From the NCBI GenBank assembly GCA_030426705.1, contig JAUHXW010000023.1, positions 1-16,120 on the forward strand: DNA of 16,120 bases, given 5' to 3'. Under the pieces are notes generated by a model. The model did not search any database. It saw nothing but the letters and a program-made list of their open reading frames with translations, and was not told the DNA's origin. This DNA comes from Gammaproteobacteria bacterium (GTDB taxonomy: Bacteria > Pseudomonadota > Gammaproteobacteria > Xanthomonadales > Marinicellaceae). The first letter of the stretch is position 1. The number at the start of each line of letters is the position of its first letter. The position numbers and the translations under genes were made by a program. Of this stretch, positions 7,749 to 15,301 are shown piece by piece.

Positions 7749-8402
7749 TTATTTAATCAATTGTTGTCCTGCTTTTTTGATGTCATCCTTGTTGACTTTC
7801 GCAGGAATTTGAATGCCCTTGATGACAGCAGGCCTTTGGCCGATTTGGTCATTCCAGCGTTTTAGGTTATTAAATGGGGTGATGTCAACACCGCTCCAGT
7901 TGTGCGTATGGACCCAACACCAATTGGCCATATCAGCAATGGAATAATCGCCGGCCAGGTATTCACGGTCTTGCAAATGCTTGTCCAAGACGCCAAAAAG
8001 GCGTTTAACTTCATTTTGGTAGCGTTCAATGGCTTCAGGTATTTTTTTAGGGAAATAGCGGTAAAATACATTGGCTTGACCCATCATGGGTCCAATACCT
8101 GACATTTGAAACATCAGCCATTGAATAACTTCAGTGCGGCCTTTCGCTCCAGTTGGTAAAAACTGGCCATATTTTTCGGCCAGATAAATCATGATGGCAC
8201 CGCTTTCAAAAATCGAAATATCCGAATCGGTATCAATGATTGCTGGAATTCTGCCATTGGGGTTGATGGCCAAATATTCAGGGGATTTCTGCTCGTTTGC
8301 CGTCAGGTCAACAGGATGAAGCTGATAGTCAACACTCAACTCTTCAAGCAAAACAGATATTTTCCAGCCATTGGGTGTGGCAGCAGTGTATAAATGAATC
8401 AT
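7749..8402 (-). CDS. Glutathione S-transferase, YfcG/YghU (Nu-class) like
   Basis: This 217-residue protein has a thioredoxin-fold N-terminal domain (1-~80) and a helical C-terminal domain (~90-205). The opening MIHLYTAATPNGWK carries the Thr9/Asn11 motif seen in YfcG-type transferases, which lack a catalytic Tyr/Ser/Cys of the classical kind and act as disulfide-bond oxidoreductases on glutathione. The cis-proline/gamma-glutamyl region is GRIPAI with FESGAIMIYLAEKYG (~65-79), both glutathione-binding signatures. YLAGDYSIADMANWCWV at ~149-165 is the conserved N-capping box. It is the first gene of a probable two-gene unit with the MipA-like protein. The best upstream purine run (AAGGAAG) lies about 12 bases before the ATG, rather far. 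Confidence 0.92.
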   Translation of the reverse strand: MIHLYTAATPNGWKISVLLEELSVDYQLHPVDLTANEQKSPEYLAINPNGRIPAIIDTDSDISIFESGAIMIYLAEKYGQFLPTGAKGRTEVIQWLMFQMSGIGPMMGQANVFYRYFPKKIPEAIERYQNEVKRLFGVLDKHLQDREYLAGDYSIADMANWCWVHTHNWSGVDITPFNNLKRWNDQIGQRPAVIKGIQIPAKVNKDDIKKAGQQLIK

Positions 8403-8433
8403 GCCAATTTTTAACTTCCTTTAATTGAAGTCA

Positions 8434-8462
8434 ATTATTGATTAAATTCATTGAATTGTAAA
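8434..8462 (-). promoter_or_regulatory. Probable sigma70 promoter for the glutathione transferase gene
   Basis: On the minus strand TTTACA (8462-8457) and AATAAT (8439-8434) are separated by 17 bases, and each matches five of six consensus positions. Transcription would start near 8427, leaving about 25 bases of leader before ATG 8402. The surrounding DNA is AT-rich, so chance matches are possible. Confidence 0.5.
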
Positions 8463-8492
8463 AAGGTTTGGGTGAAAAAGTTGTTAAGGTTG

Positions 8493-8515
8493 AAAAAACG
8501 AATCATCCTTGATTC
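8493..8515 (-). terminator. Rho-independent terminator of the small lipoprotein gene
   Basis: Minus-strand GAATCA-AGGA-TGATTC (8515-8500) forms a 6-bp stem with a 4-base loop, followed after one base by six T residues (8498-8493). It lies 18 bases after the lipoprotein stop and separates that gene from the glutathione transferase promoter. Confidence 0.65.
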
Positions 8516-8533
8516 TTGTGATTGGGATTCTAA

Positions 8534-8842
8534 TCATCCGCCTCTTCCTTGAGTAACTCTTTTAGCTGAAAGCGTTCTGTTTTGTTCCATGGTTCTTTTG
8601 GCATCTTCTCTTTCGCGTTCTTTTTGGCTGACTGTGGTACAAATCTTTTCTTTGAAGTGTGAACCTGTTTTTCTTCTGGTTTCACACACAACTTTATCTT
8701 TATTGTTGGTTTTGATTGCGTGAGCAGCTGCCATATCGGTTTTGTAGACATCTTCACCTGCTTTTACGGCCACAACTTTATTTGGATTTGAGCCACATGC
8801 AACCAGTAAAAAAGTAAAAGACAAGGGTAAAGTTTTCTTCAT
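8534..8842 (-). CDS. Small predicted lipoprotein of unknown function
   Basis: This is a 102-residue protein with a type II signal peptide: MKKTLPLSFTFLLVACGS has lipobox L-V-A-C with Cys16. Mature residues after the cysteine are Gly-Ser, with no Asp at +2, so outer-membrane sorting is expected if the Lol rule applies. The body contains VCETRRKTGSHFKEKICTT, with two cysteines (~53 and ~68), followed by a charged helix (~72-90). The pattern 'C-x-x-x-(R/K)-x-TGS-R/H-x-x-x-x-x-C' resembles small conserved proteobacterial proteins of unknown role (from memory). The start is well supported by GGAGG (8852-8848), five bases before ATG 8842. It stands alone, with its own promoter and terminator. Confidence 0.8.
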   Translation of the reverse strand: MKKTLPLSFTFLLVACGSNPNKVVAVKAGEDVYKTDMAAAHAIKTNNKDKVVCETRRKTGSHFKEKICTTVSQKEREREDAKRTMEQNRTLSAKRVTQGRGG

Positions 8843-8881
8843 ATGTTCCTCCGTACGAATAAATTAGTAGTAAGTGGAGTA

Positions 8882-8910
8882 ACTATAACTGTTTGTTAAA
8901 TAATTGTCAA
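8882..8910 (-). promoter_or_regulatory. Near-consensus sigma70 promoter of the small lipoprotein gene
   Basis: TTGACA (8910-8905) is a perfect -35, followed after 17 bases by TATAGT (8887-8882), a five-of-six -10. Transcription would begin near 8875, giving a leader of about 33 bases that includes the GGAGG ribosome-binding site. This is the strongest promoter match I saw in the window. Confidence 0.8.
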
Positions 8911-9253
8911 ACTGGTACAGTGAAAATCATTCGAATTTGTTTTCAAATATTATTTCAACATCCCAGTTGAGCAAAGCCCTGCAAAATTGTGTTTCATTAT
9001 CTAACAGGGTAGCAAGCGATCATCGGCGCTCCGTTGTGACTTATTGGGAAAGCTGGTTACTGTAAAAATAATACATAACAGCCAGATATTATTTTTGGCG
9101 AAATGCACAAAGTTACGTCAAAATCCTAATTTCATCTTACATTTGGAATCAACCTGAAAGGATTGGGTGTCGATAATCCTGGTTAGTAAACCTTGATTGC
9201 AAGGGTATATCTAGGGTCTGTTAGTCCTAATAAAGCAGCAAAAAAACCGTCGC
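8911..9253. other. Gene-free stretch between the lipoprotein promoter and lysAC end
   Basis: I see no ORF with coding character, RNA gene or mobile-element end here. The only structure is an AT-only inverted repeat, AAAAATAATA at 9064-9073 with TATTATTTTT at 9087-9096 (13-base loop). Just below the lysAC stop, the minus strand reads a short T-run (TTTTTTT, ~9241-9247), preceded by only a weak stem, so a lysAC terminator is possible but not convincing. Confidence 0.5.
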
Positions 9254-11791
9254 TCAGGAAATAATCAACTCCTGCGCAGGTGATCTTAAGTTGTAATTTG
9301 ATGACATGACAGCACCATAAGCACCGGTGTTGGCGATCAAAATAGTATCACCAATTTCTGTTTTTGGCATTTTTCGGTCAATACCCAGGATATCACCTGT
9401 TTCACACATGGGTCCCACAATCGTGGCAGTAAACTCAGTATTGGCATCAAGTTGTGAGAGGTTAACAATGTTGTGCCAAGCGCCATATAGAGCCGGTCTA
9501 ATGAGGGAGTTCATGCCAGTTTCTATACCAATATAGCCATGTCGCCCTTTCCATTTGGTTTGTGTGACCTTAGCCAGTAATACACCACAATGAGCCACCA
9601 AATATCGTCCTGGCTCCATCCATAATTTGATGCCGGGGTGCAGTGATTTAAATGCCAGCAGTTCTTCGTTCAGCGCTTTGAGGTCCAAGCCTGCATCACC
9701 GGGATTTTCACGAATACCTAATCCACCGCCCACATTGATGACTTCAGCATCAGGGAATAAATTGAGGCAACCGCCTAAATAGCTGGCAATACGTGGCCAG
9801 TTGTTGTGGTCAAGAATGCCGCTGCCCGAATGTGCATGTAACCCCACAACCTGGATATTATGTTGCTGACACCAGTTCGCTACAGGTTCTACTTCAGAAG
9901 CAGGGATACCAAACTTAGAATGTTCACCTGCTGTCCTAACATATCGATGGTGGCCACTGCCATGACCCGGGTCTAAGCGAAGTATGATGTTTTTACCTGA
10001 GAAGACTTCGGGATATTCATACAACAATGATTGATTATCAATGGTTACATTTAATCCTTGATTCAATGCTTCTTCATATTCAAAGATCGGCGCAAAGTTA
10101 GGTGTAAACAGTATTTCATGGTTCTGAATCCCGTTACAATGTTGTTTGACTCTGGCAATCTCGCCTGGGGATACGGTTTCCAAAGAGACGTTATTTTGGA
10201 ACATGAATTTAAGAATTTCCGGATGCGAGTTGGCTTTGCTGGCGTAAAAAATCTGATCAACTGCGCTGAGTGTTTTAAGTTGTTCGATTTGATGTTTAAT
10301 GGTTGCCAGATCATAGACATAGCATGGTGATTGATTGGCACTGAATGCTAACAACTGTAATTGTTTGTGTTGCCACCAGGCTTTGCTTAATTGCGGCTCT
10401 TGGGATTTGTCCGCAATCAACTCGGCCCAAGTTGGACCAAATTCATCGGAGTCTTTGTCATCTATAATCAACACTTCGTGCAGCGCACGGGTTAATTTGT
10501 CGGCCTGGTCTTCGTCAACCACAAAAGTTTGATTCAAATCGTTCGAAGATTGAGTTGTGATGTAAATACGTTGGTCTGCAAAGGTGGCTATGACTGGAGA
10601 AATTTTATCAGCCAAAGCCCGGATTCGATATCCAACCAGAGTCACTGCCGAGCAATTTCGATAGATTTTTACACTACAAAGCGGCGACAGTTCCTGTTCG
10701 AGTTGTTGAAGGATGTTATTGGTAATGATGTTGTCAATGTTATCCAAAGAAATGGTTACATTGGTTTGCGCTGTAGATACCAAATCAACAGAAAGTCCCA
10801 GTTTTTTGTAGATATTGAACAAGTCACCCATAAAACCGGCTTGATGCCACATGTTCATAGACTCCATTGAGACTAAGGTCACTTGGTGTCTTGAGTTAAT
10901 GGCAGATACTCTTGGTTTGGTTGGACTGTGTTGGCTGGCAAGTACGGTGCCTGCTGCAACTGGGTCATTGGTGTTCTTAATCAATAAGGGGATGTTATGT
11001 TGTTCCACAGGCAATATACATCTTGGATGCAACACTTTGCCACCACTGGCCGCAATCTCTCTGGCTTCTTGATATCCGGTTTTTAATAACAGACGTGCAT
11101 TGGGTATGTTGTGTGGATTGGCACTGAATATACCATGTACATCAGTCCATATTTCTAATTGTTGAGCAGCCAGTTGTACCGCCATATAGGCCGCAGTGGT
11201 GTCAGATCCCCCTCGACCTAATAGAACTGTTCTGTGTTGCCTGTCACTGGCTAGAAAACCTGGCATTAAATAAAACTGGCCAGTCAAGGCTTGTTGCAAC
11301 TCCGGATTAGAGTCAATGTCACATTTGGCTGAAAGTACTTGCGATTCCAGACTTCGTTGGTCATTTTTTGAGCTGATTAACCATTGTTTTGGGTCTATGC
11401 TGCTGGTTTCCAGTTGTCGCTGCAAGAAGTCTAAAGCAATGACATGGGTACACTGTTCTCCCATTGCCAATAATTCTGCTTGTTGGTAGATGTCCAGTGG
11501 AGCTGTGTTGTCCAATTCTTTAAGTCGTGATAACAGTGGCTCAATCAGTTTGGTGCTAGTTCCTAATTCTTTGGCAAGTGCATTGATACGTTCACTGAAT
11601 GCTTTAGAAATAGATTGGTTGTCGGAGATTTTTTCAGTTAATAAGTTGGTCAATCCGGAAGCGGCAGAGTGAATGACCAAGACCTTGTATCCTTCCTTGA
11701 TTCTGGATTTAACGACATCAACAATGACTTGCCATTTTGTTAACGAAGAAACTGAAGTACCGCCAAACTTTAATACCACCCAAGAACTCAA
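9254..11791 (-). CDS. lysAC: Bifunctional aspartokinase / diaminopimelate decarboxylase
   Basis: This fusion carries the first and last steps of lysine synthesis: phosphorylation of aspartate and decarboxylation of meso-diaminopimelate. I choose TTG 11791 (MSSWVVLKFGGTSV, 845 residues) because AAGGTG precedes it by five bases; an upstream TTG at 11821 would add ten residues. The kinase part (~1-450) has KFGGTSVSS at 8-16, GRGGSDTTAA at ~192-201, ASGGKVLHP at ~248-256 and ACT-like regulatory sequence at ~305-440. The decarboxylase part (~490-845) has the PLP lysine in YASKANSH (~Lys519), HSGSG (~654), VGGGLG (~687), EPGRYLVA (~726), CETGD (~796) and GAYGAVMSSNYN (~823). Both halves look complete. 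Such fusions are known in Xanthomonas and relatives. No lysine riboswitch fits in the short leader. Confidence 0.96.
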   Translation of the reverse strand: MSSWVVLKFGGTSVSSLTKWQVIVDVVKSRIKEGYKVLVIHSAASGLTNLLTEKISDNQSISKAFSERINALAKELGTSTKLIEPLLSRLKELDNTAPLDIYQQAELLAMGEQCTHVIALDFLQRQLETSSIDPKQWLISSKNDQRSLESQVLSAKCDIDSNPELQQALTGQFYLMPGFLASDRQHRTVLLGRGGSDTTAAYMAVQLAAQQLEIWTDVHGIFSANPHNIPNARLLLKTGYQEAREIAASGGKVLHPRCILPVEQHNIPLLIKNTNDPVAAGTVLASQHSPTKPRVSAINSRHQVTLVSMESMNMWHQAGFMGDLFNIYKKLGLSVDLVSTAQTNVTISLDNIDNIITNNILQQLEQELSPLCSVKIYRNCSAVTLVGYRIRALADKISPVIATFADQRIYITTQSSNDLNQTFVVDEDQADKLTRALHEVLIIDDKDSDEFGPTWAELIADKSQEPQLSKAWWQHKQLQLLAFSANQSPCYVYDLATIKHQIEQLKTLSAVDQIFYASKANSHPEILKFMFQNNVSLETVSPGEIARVKQHCNGIQNHEILFTPNFAPIFEYEEALNQGLNVTIDNQSLLYEYPEVFSGKNIILRLDPGHGSGHHRYVRTAGEHSKFGIPASEVEPVANWCQQHNIQVVGLHAHSGSGILDHNNWPRIASYLGGCLNLFPDAEVINVGGGLGIRENPGDAGLDLKALNEELLAFKSLHPGIKLWMEPGRYLVAHCGVLLAKVTQTKWKGRHGYIGIETGMNSLIRPALYGAWHNIVNLSQLDANTEFTATIVGPMCETGDILGIDRKMPKTEIGDTILIANTGAYGAVMSSNYNLRSPAQELIIS

Positions 11792-11862
11792 AACTACACC
11801 TTTTAAGGTTAAAAAAAGCAAACTTTAGGTAAAAAAAATAAATCATGCAAGCAATATCGTTT

Positions 11863-11891
11863 AATATGTTTGTTTGTTCTAAATATCTCAA
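11863..11891 (-). promoter_or_regulatory. Possible lysAC promoter
   Basis: Minus-strand TTGAGA (11891-11886) and CATATT (11868-11863) are 17 bases apart, matching five and four of six consensus positions. The leader would be about 65 bases and includes ACCTT-AA-AAGGT, whose right arm overlaps the lysAC Shine-Dalgarno. The divergent Lon gene starts inside the same 109-base gap, and I see no convincing promoter for it. Confidence 0.35.
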
Positions 11892-11900
11892 GAAAAACCC

Positions 11901-14120
11901 ATGATTGAACACACAAAATTGGAATGGCAACAGGTCAGGTGGCAATGTGATGCCAGCAAGTTAGGATTTAAAACCACCAAAGAAATCAAACCGATGGATG
12001 TGATTGTTGGCCAGGATGATGCATTGGAAGCTTTGCAATTTGCCATTGAATGTCAGGCATACGGACAAAATGTTTACGTTCGCGGATTAAGTGGCACCGG
12101 CCGCATGAGCATGGTTTCAAAAATCTTACGTGATGTTAAACCCAAACTTAAGGAAAAAACCGAACATTGTTATGTGATGAATTTTGCCCAACCAGACAGA
12201 CCGAAACTGATCAGTTTGCCTGCAGGCAAGGGTGTAAAATTCAAAAACATGATGGAAAAGTTAAGTTTTTTCATCAGTGAAGACTTGAAAAAATCTTTGG
12301 AAGCAGATGATTTGATGCAAGCCAAATCAAAGGCAGAAGAACAAATTCAGGAAAAAATACTTGAAATCACCGACCCTTTTGAAAAAGAACTTGAAGAGCA
12401 GTCGATGGCAATGATCAATGTCAATACGCAACAAGGGCAAAAAACCATCGTTGCGCCAAAAATCGATGGTCAGGTGATTGATCCAAACACCTGGCAACAA
12501 AAAGTCTCTGCTGGCGAGATTTCAGAAGAGCAACAAAAAAAGCTGATGGAATTACAACAAACCTACAGCAAAAAACTGGAAGAAATTGGCCGTAAAGTCA
12601 ATGAAGTCAAGGAAGGTGGAACTGCGGAGGTAAGAGTGCTTTATGAGGACCACGTTTCCAATTTGGTTAACCAGCAAGTGGCTCAATTTGCCAAGCAGTT
12701 TAAATCAAAACAGATCAATGAATACCTTGAGTCAGTTGATCAGTATTTTTATCAGAAAAAACAAAAATTTGATCCATTTGAACGCTATGCAGTCAATTTA
12801 TTGCTTCAGCATGATGAAAAAAAGGACTGTCCAGTGCTGGTGGAAAGGGTGCCTTCATTACAAAACCTGCTCGGCTCGATTGAAAGTAAATGGGGTGAAA
12901 ATGGACCTGTTTTGGCAGATCACATGAGTATTGTGGGTGGTTCTCTGTTGCGTGCTGATGGTGGGTTTCTGGTGCTTGATGCACGAGATGTTTTAGCAGA
13001 ACCTGGTGCCTGGAAAACCCTTATTCGCACCATCAAGAATGAATTGTTGGAAATTGTGCCTGCTGAAATGAGTTGGCCTTTTGGGCAACCATCTTTGAAG
13101 CCAGAACCCATTCCAGTCAGTATTCGGGTGATTTTGATTGGTGATTCCGGCATTTACTATTATCTGGATAACCAGGACCCGGATTTTCCGGAATTGTTCA
13201 AGGTATTGGCTGATTTTGATTCTGTTATCAGCCGGGATGATGAAGGGTTTAAAAATTACGCTGGAATCATCGCCAAAATCATCAGAGAAGACGGTTTGTT
13301 GCAATTTGACAATGAAGCAGTGGCCAAGCTGATTGAACATGGGGCCAGGATTTGTTCCCAGCACGGAAAATTAACTGCTAAATTTTCTCGTGTGGCAGAT
13401 TTAGCCAGAGAAGCCAACTATCTGGCTGACAAGGTCAAAGGTAAATTGGTCAAGGGTGAACACGTAACACAAGCCATACGTCGCACCAAAAAACGCGCAG
13501 GACTGTCATCAAGAAAGTTTCAGGAAAGACTACAGGACGGTACCATTAATCTGGATACGGAAGGTTTTACCGTAGGTCAAATCAATGGTTTGGCAGTGAT
13601 ACATGCTGGCCCCATTGTTTATGGCTTTCCATCAAGAATTACCACCTCAATAGGTCCAGGACGCGCAGGTGTGATTGATATTGAGGGTATGGCCGGAAAA
13701 TCGGGTTCAATTCATACCAAAGGTTTTCATATTTTAGGCGGGTTATTGAGGTACATGTTACCAGTTGAACATCCATTGACTTTTTCAGCATCGATTGCAT
13801 TTGAACAAAGTTATGGTGGCATAGATGGCGACTCGGCTTCAGGAGCGGAATTTTGTTGTTTGATTTCTGCGCTGACTGATGTGCCAATCAATCAGGGTTT
13901 TTCCATGACTGGAGCGATTGATCAACATGGTCGGGTGCAGGCCATTGGTGGTGTCAATGAGAAAATCGAGGGTTTTTTCGATACCTGTCAATACCGAGGC
14001 TTGACTGGCAATCAAGGTGTTATCATTCCCAAGGCCAATGCAGGTGAGCTGATGCTCAAGAGGCGTGTAAAAACAAGCTGTTTGCTATTCATGCCGTCTC
14101 TCATATCACCGAAGCTATAG
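11901..14120 (+). CDS. Lon-family ATP-dependent protease (AAA_32 / Lon_C), C-terminus frameshifted
   Basis: This 739-residue product resembles LonB/YcbZ-type Lon homologues. It has an N-terminal P-loop region with RGLSGTGRMSM at 61-71 (Walker A-like, arginine in the lysine position). A long charged insert follows at ~110-290, largely coiled coil at ~130-240. Next come Walker B-like GGFLVLDARDVL (354-365), sensor and lid regions to ~530, and a C-terminal Lon protease domain with Ser645 (GDSASGAE) and Lys688 (VNEKIEGFF) as the catalytic dyad. Up to IIPKANAGELML (~708-719) it follows the family, then RRVKTSCLLF... does not; the proper ending continues in the -1 frame to 14242. The active site is kept, but the last protease-domain helices are lost. 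It diverges from lysAC and has a weak ribosome-binding site. Confidence 0.88.
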   Translation: MIEHTKLEWQQVRWQCDASKLGFKTTKEIKPMDVIVGQDDALEALQFAIECQAYGQNVYVRGLSGTGRMSMVSKILRDVKPKLKEKTEHCYVMNFAQPDRPKLISLPAGKGVKFKNMMEKLSFFISEDLKKSLEADDLMQAKSKAEEQIQEKILEITDPFEKELEEQSMAMINVNTQQGQKTIVAPKIDGQVIDPNTWQQKVSAGEISEEQQKKLMELQQTYSKKLEEIGRKVNEVKEGGTAEVRVLYEDHVSNLVNQQVAQFAKQFKSKQINEYLESVDQYFYQKKQKFDPFERYAVNLLLQHDEKKDCPVLVERVPSLQNLLGSIESKWGENGPVLADHMSIVGGSLLRADGGFLVLDARDVLAEPGAWKTLIRTIKNELLEIVPAEMSWPFGQPSLKPEPIPVSIRVILIGDSGIYYYLDNQDPDFPELFKVLADFDSVISRDDEGFKNYAGIIAKIIREDGLLQFDNEAVAKLIEHGARICSQHGKLTAKFSRVADLAREANYLADKVKGKLVKGEHVTQAIRRTKKRAGLSSRKFQERLQDGTINLDTEGFTVGQINGLAVIHAGPIVYGFPSRITTSIGPGRAGVIDIEGMAGKSGSIHTKGFHILGGLLRYMLPVEHPLTFSASIAFEQSYGGIDGDSASGAEFCCLISALTDVPINQGFSMTGAIDQHGRVQAIGGVNEKIEGFFDTCQYRGLTGNQGVIIPKANAGELMLKRRVKTSCLLFMPSLISPKL

Positions 14121-14242
14121 AGGTGTTGATGGAGCAGCCTGCAGGCGTGTTGATTGACGGTGTTTACGCCGAAAATACAGTGATGGCTAAAGCCATGAAA
14201 ATGGCCAAAAAATACTGGCAGAATACCCAGGCAAAAGGATAA
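14060..14242 (+). pseudogene. Out-of-frame C-terminal tail of the Lon-family protease
   Basis: In the -1 frame relative to the gene above, this reads EACKNKLFAIHAVSHITEAI, then EVLMEQPAGV and a charged end to TAA 14240-14242. This is the expected Lon_C ending (family pattern: 'LxLK..xVEAV..G.FxIYAV..xDxAIxLL'). Only two bases separate in-frame LML (ending 14057) from EAC, where the family has about five residues, so a deletion of about 13 bases fits better than a single-base loss. A terminator sits directly on the TAA. A -1 slip on A-AAA at 14069-14072 could in principle join the frames. Confidence 0.8.
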
Positions 14243-14267
14243 CCATATTTATTTATGGTTTTTGTTT
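14241..14267 (+). terminator. Probable rho-independent terminator after the Lon-family gene
   Basis: AACCATA (14241-14247) pairs with TATGGTT (14254-14260) around a 6-base loop, and TTTGTTT follows. The stem is AT-rich, so termination may be partial. Its position right at the out-of-frame stop supports that stop as the gene's original end. Confidence 0.55.
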
Positions 14268-14293
14268 GACCTGGTTGTCTTTTCTGCTAGAAT
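14266..14293 (+). promoter_or_regulatory. Sigma70-like promoter upstream of the outer-membrane protein-lolB-ispE unit
   Basis: TTGACC (14266-14271) and TAGAAT (14288-14293), 16 bases apart, each match five of six consensus positions. Transcription would start near 14300, giving a leader of about 200 bases. GCGCGG (14294-14299) and CCGCGC (14308-14313) form a GC-rich hairpin at the start site, in contrast with the AT-rich surroundings. Confidence 0.6.
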
Positions 14294-14335
14294 GCGCGGC
14301 CAATTTTCCGCGCGCCAATGCAGAAATGGGCCACT

Positions 14336-14355
14336 TTTGTGAGCCACATCACAAA
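14336..14355. promoter_or_regulatory. CRP/FNR-family (CRP/Vfr/Clp-like) binding palindrome
   Basis: TTTGTGA at 14336-14342 and TCACAAA at 14349-14355, separated by GCCACA, give a perfect match to the CRP core TGTGA-N6-TCACA with 7-bp symmetric arms. Relative to the promoter at 14266-14293 it is centred near +46, which would suggest repression. A second possible -10, TATGAT at 14390-14395, would place it about 57 bases upstream as an activator site. Which promoter it serves is not settled by sequence. Confidence 0.65.
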
Positions 14356-14507
14356 GTTTAAGAGTTATTTTAGAAAAACTCCTTATCTTTATGATTTTGC
14401 TTGATTTTATAAAATTGTTTTGATATCATTAATTTTGTAAGAAACTATTTGCGATTTGGGTTGTCTTACAGGTCAAACCAATTGTTAATTTGCCACTGGG
14501 GACTCAG

Positions 14508-15281
14508 GTGTTTTTGAAGATTAATTCTGTAGTAAAAGTTTTGACCATAGCTGCTTTGGCAGCCAATGGACTGGCTCATGCAGAGGATCTCAAACCCTTT
14601 CAGCCTTTTGAAATATCAAGTGTCAAATCATACACCTCCACTGAATCTGTTTTCCCCCAGAATAATCCATTTCAGCAGAACTCACTTGCTTTAGGCCAAT
14701 CCGGGTTTGATTTTTTGGCCACGCAGGATAAGGGTTATCACTTTTCGACCAACAGCGAAGGCTTGTTTGGAGAAGAGTTGATCATGGGCATGAAGTTTGC
14801 TGATTGGTTGAGCCTGCGTGTCAATGTGATTGATGAGGAACGAAGTTCTTACAGTCTGTTTTCAAATCAGGTTGGACAACGTTATGGTCAAACAGAAGAT
14901 GATTTGTTTAGTTACCAGTTTGGCGTGAGTTCTGTATTAAACATCACCAACAACTGGCGCTTTGGTATTGATTTAGGTGTGGGTCGAGTTGGTGGTGAGT
15001 TGCTCGGTTTGTATCAGGATCAGTTAGAAACCACTCGATTAGGATTCGGTATCAGGAATAACAAATTTGGAGCAACTTTCCAATCTGATTTCATGAACAG
15101 TATGACCAACACCGAATTAGAACAATCTACCATGGATTTACAAGTGGATTGGCATTTCACCAAAGAAGGCACCATTTCATTTGGTGCCAGACGCAATATC
15201 CGAGAAAATACGCCCACAGGTAATACCCTTGATGATTTAACTGGAACAGTCCCTTACATCAAATTTAAACATAACCTCTAA
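14508..15281 (+). CDS. Predicted outer-membrane or periplasmic beta-rich protein of unknown function
   Basis: I do not recognise the family. I choose GTG 14508 (257 residues) because GGGGA (14498-14502) precedes it by five bases; the longer TTG 14490 reading would put extra residues before the signal peptide. The N-terminus, (M)FLKINSVVKVLTIAALAANG then LAHA, is a clear Sec signal peptide with cleavage after AHA. The mature part has many short alternating strands separated by turns (for example ADWLSLRVNVIDE, WRFGIDLGVGRVGG, MDLQVDWHF, TISFGARRNI), consistent with a small beta-barrel. It ends VPYIKFKHNL, without the usual terminal aromatic. LolB starts 20 bases downstream, so it is probably the first gene of the lolB-ispE unit, under the promoter and CRP-like site upstream. 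Confidence 0.72.
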   Translation: MFLKINSVVKVLTIAALAANGLAHAEDLKPFQPFEISSVKSYTSTESVFPQNNPFQQNSLALGQSGFDFLATQDKGYHFSTNSEGLFGEELIMGMKFADWLSLRVNVIDEERSSYSLFSNQVGQRYGQTEDDLFSYQFGVSSVLNITNNWRFGIDLGVGRVGGELLGLYQDQLETTRLGFGIRNNKFGATFQSDFMNSMTNTELEQSTMDLQVDWHFTKEGTISFGARRNIRENTPTGNTLDDLTGTVPYIKFKHNL

Positions 15282-15301
15282 CCCTTGATTAGCTTCCTGC
15301 T

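Noticed and set aside
8530..8757. 75-codon minus-strand ORF overlapping the small lipoprotein gene
   Set aside because: The alternative frame has no ribosome-binding site, whereas the lipoprotein frame has GGAGG, a lipobox and a conserved cysteine motif.
9064..9096. AT-only inverted repeat as a terminator or small RNA
   Set aside because: It has no G:C pairs and no adjacent T-run or promoter, and such repeats arise easily in AT-rich DNA.
11792..11900. Lysine riboswitch in front of lysAC
   Set aside because: The gap to the divergent gene is only 109 bases, too short for an L-box, and no matching helices were seen.
14067..14075. Programmed -1 frameshift site in the Lon-family gene
   Set aside because: GTA-AAA-ACA allows only a single-tRNA slip, with no canonical X-XXY-YYZ heptamer or clear downstream structure, and the join would also be short against the family; mutation is more likely.
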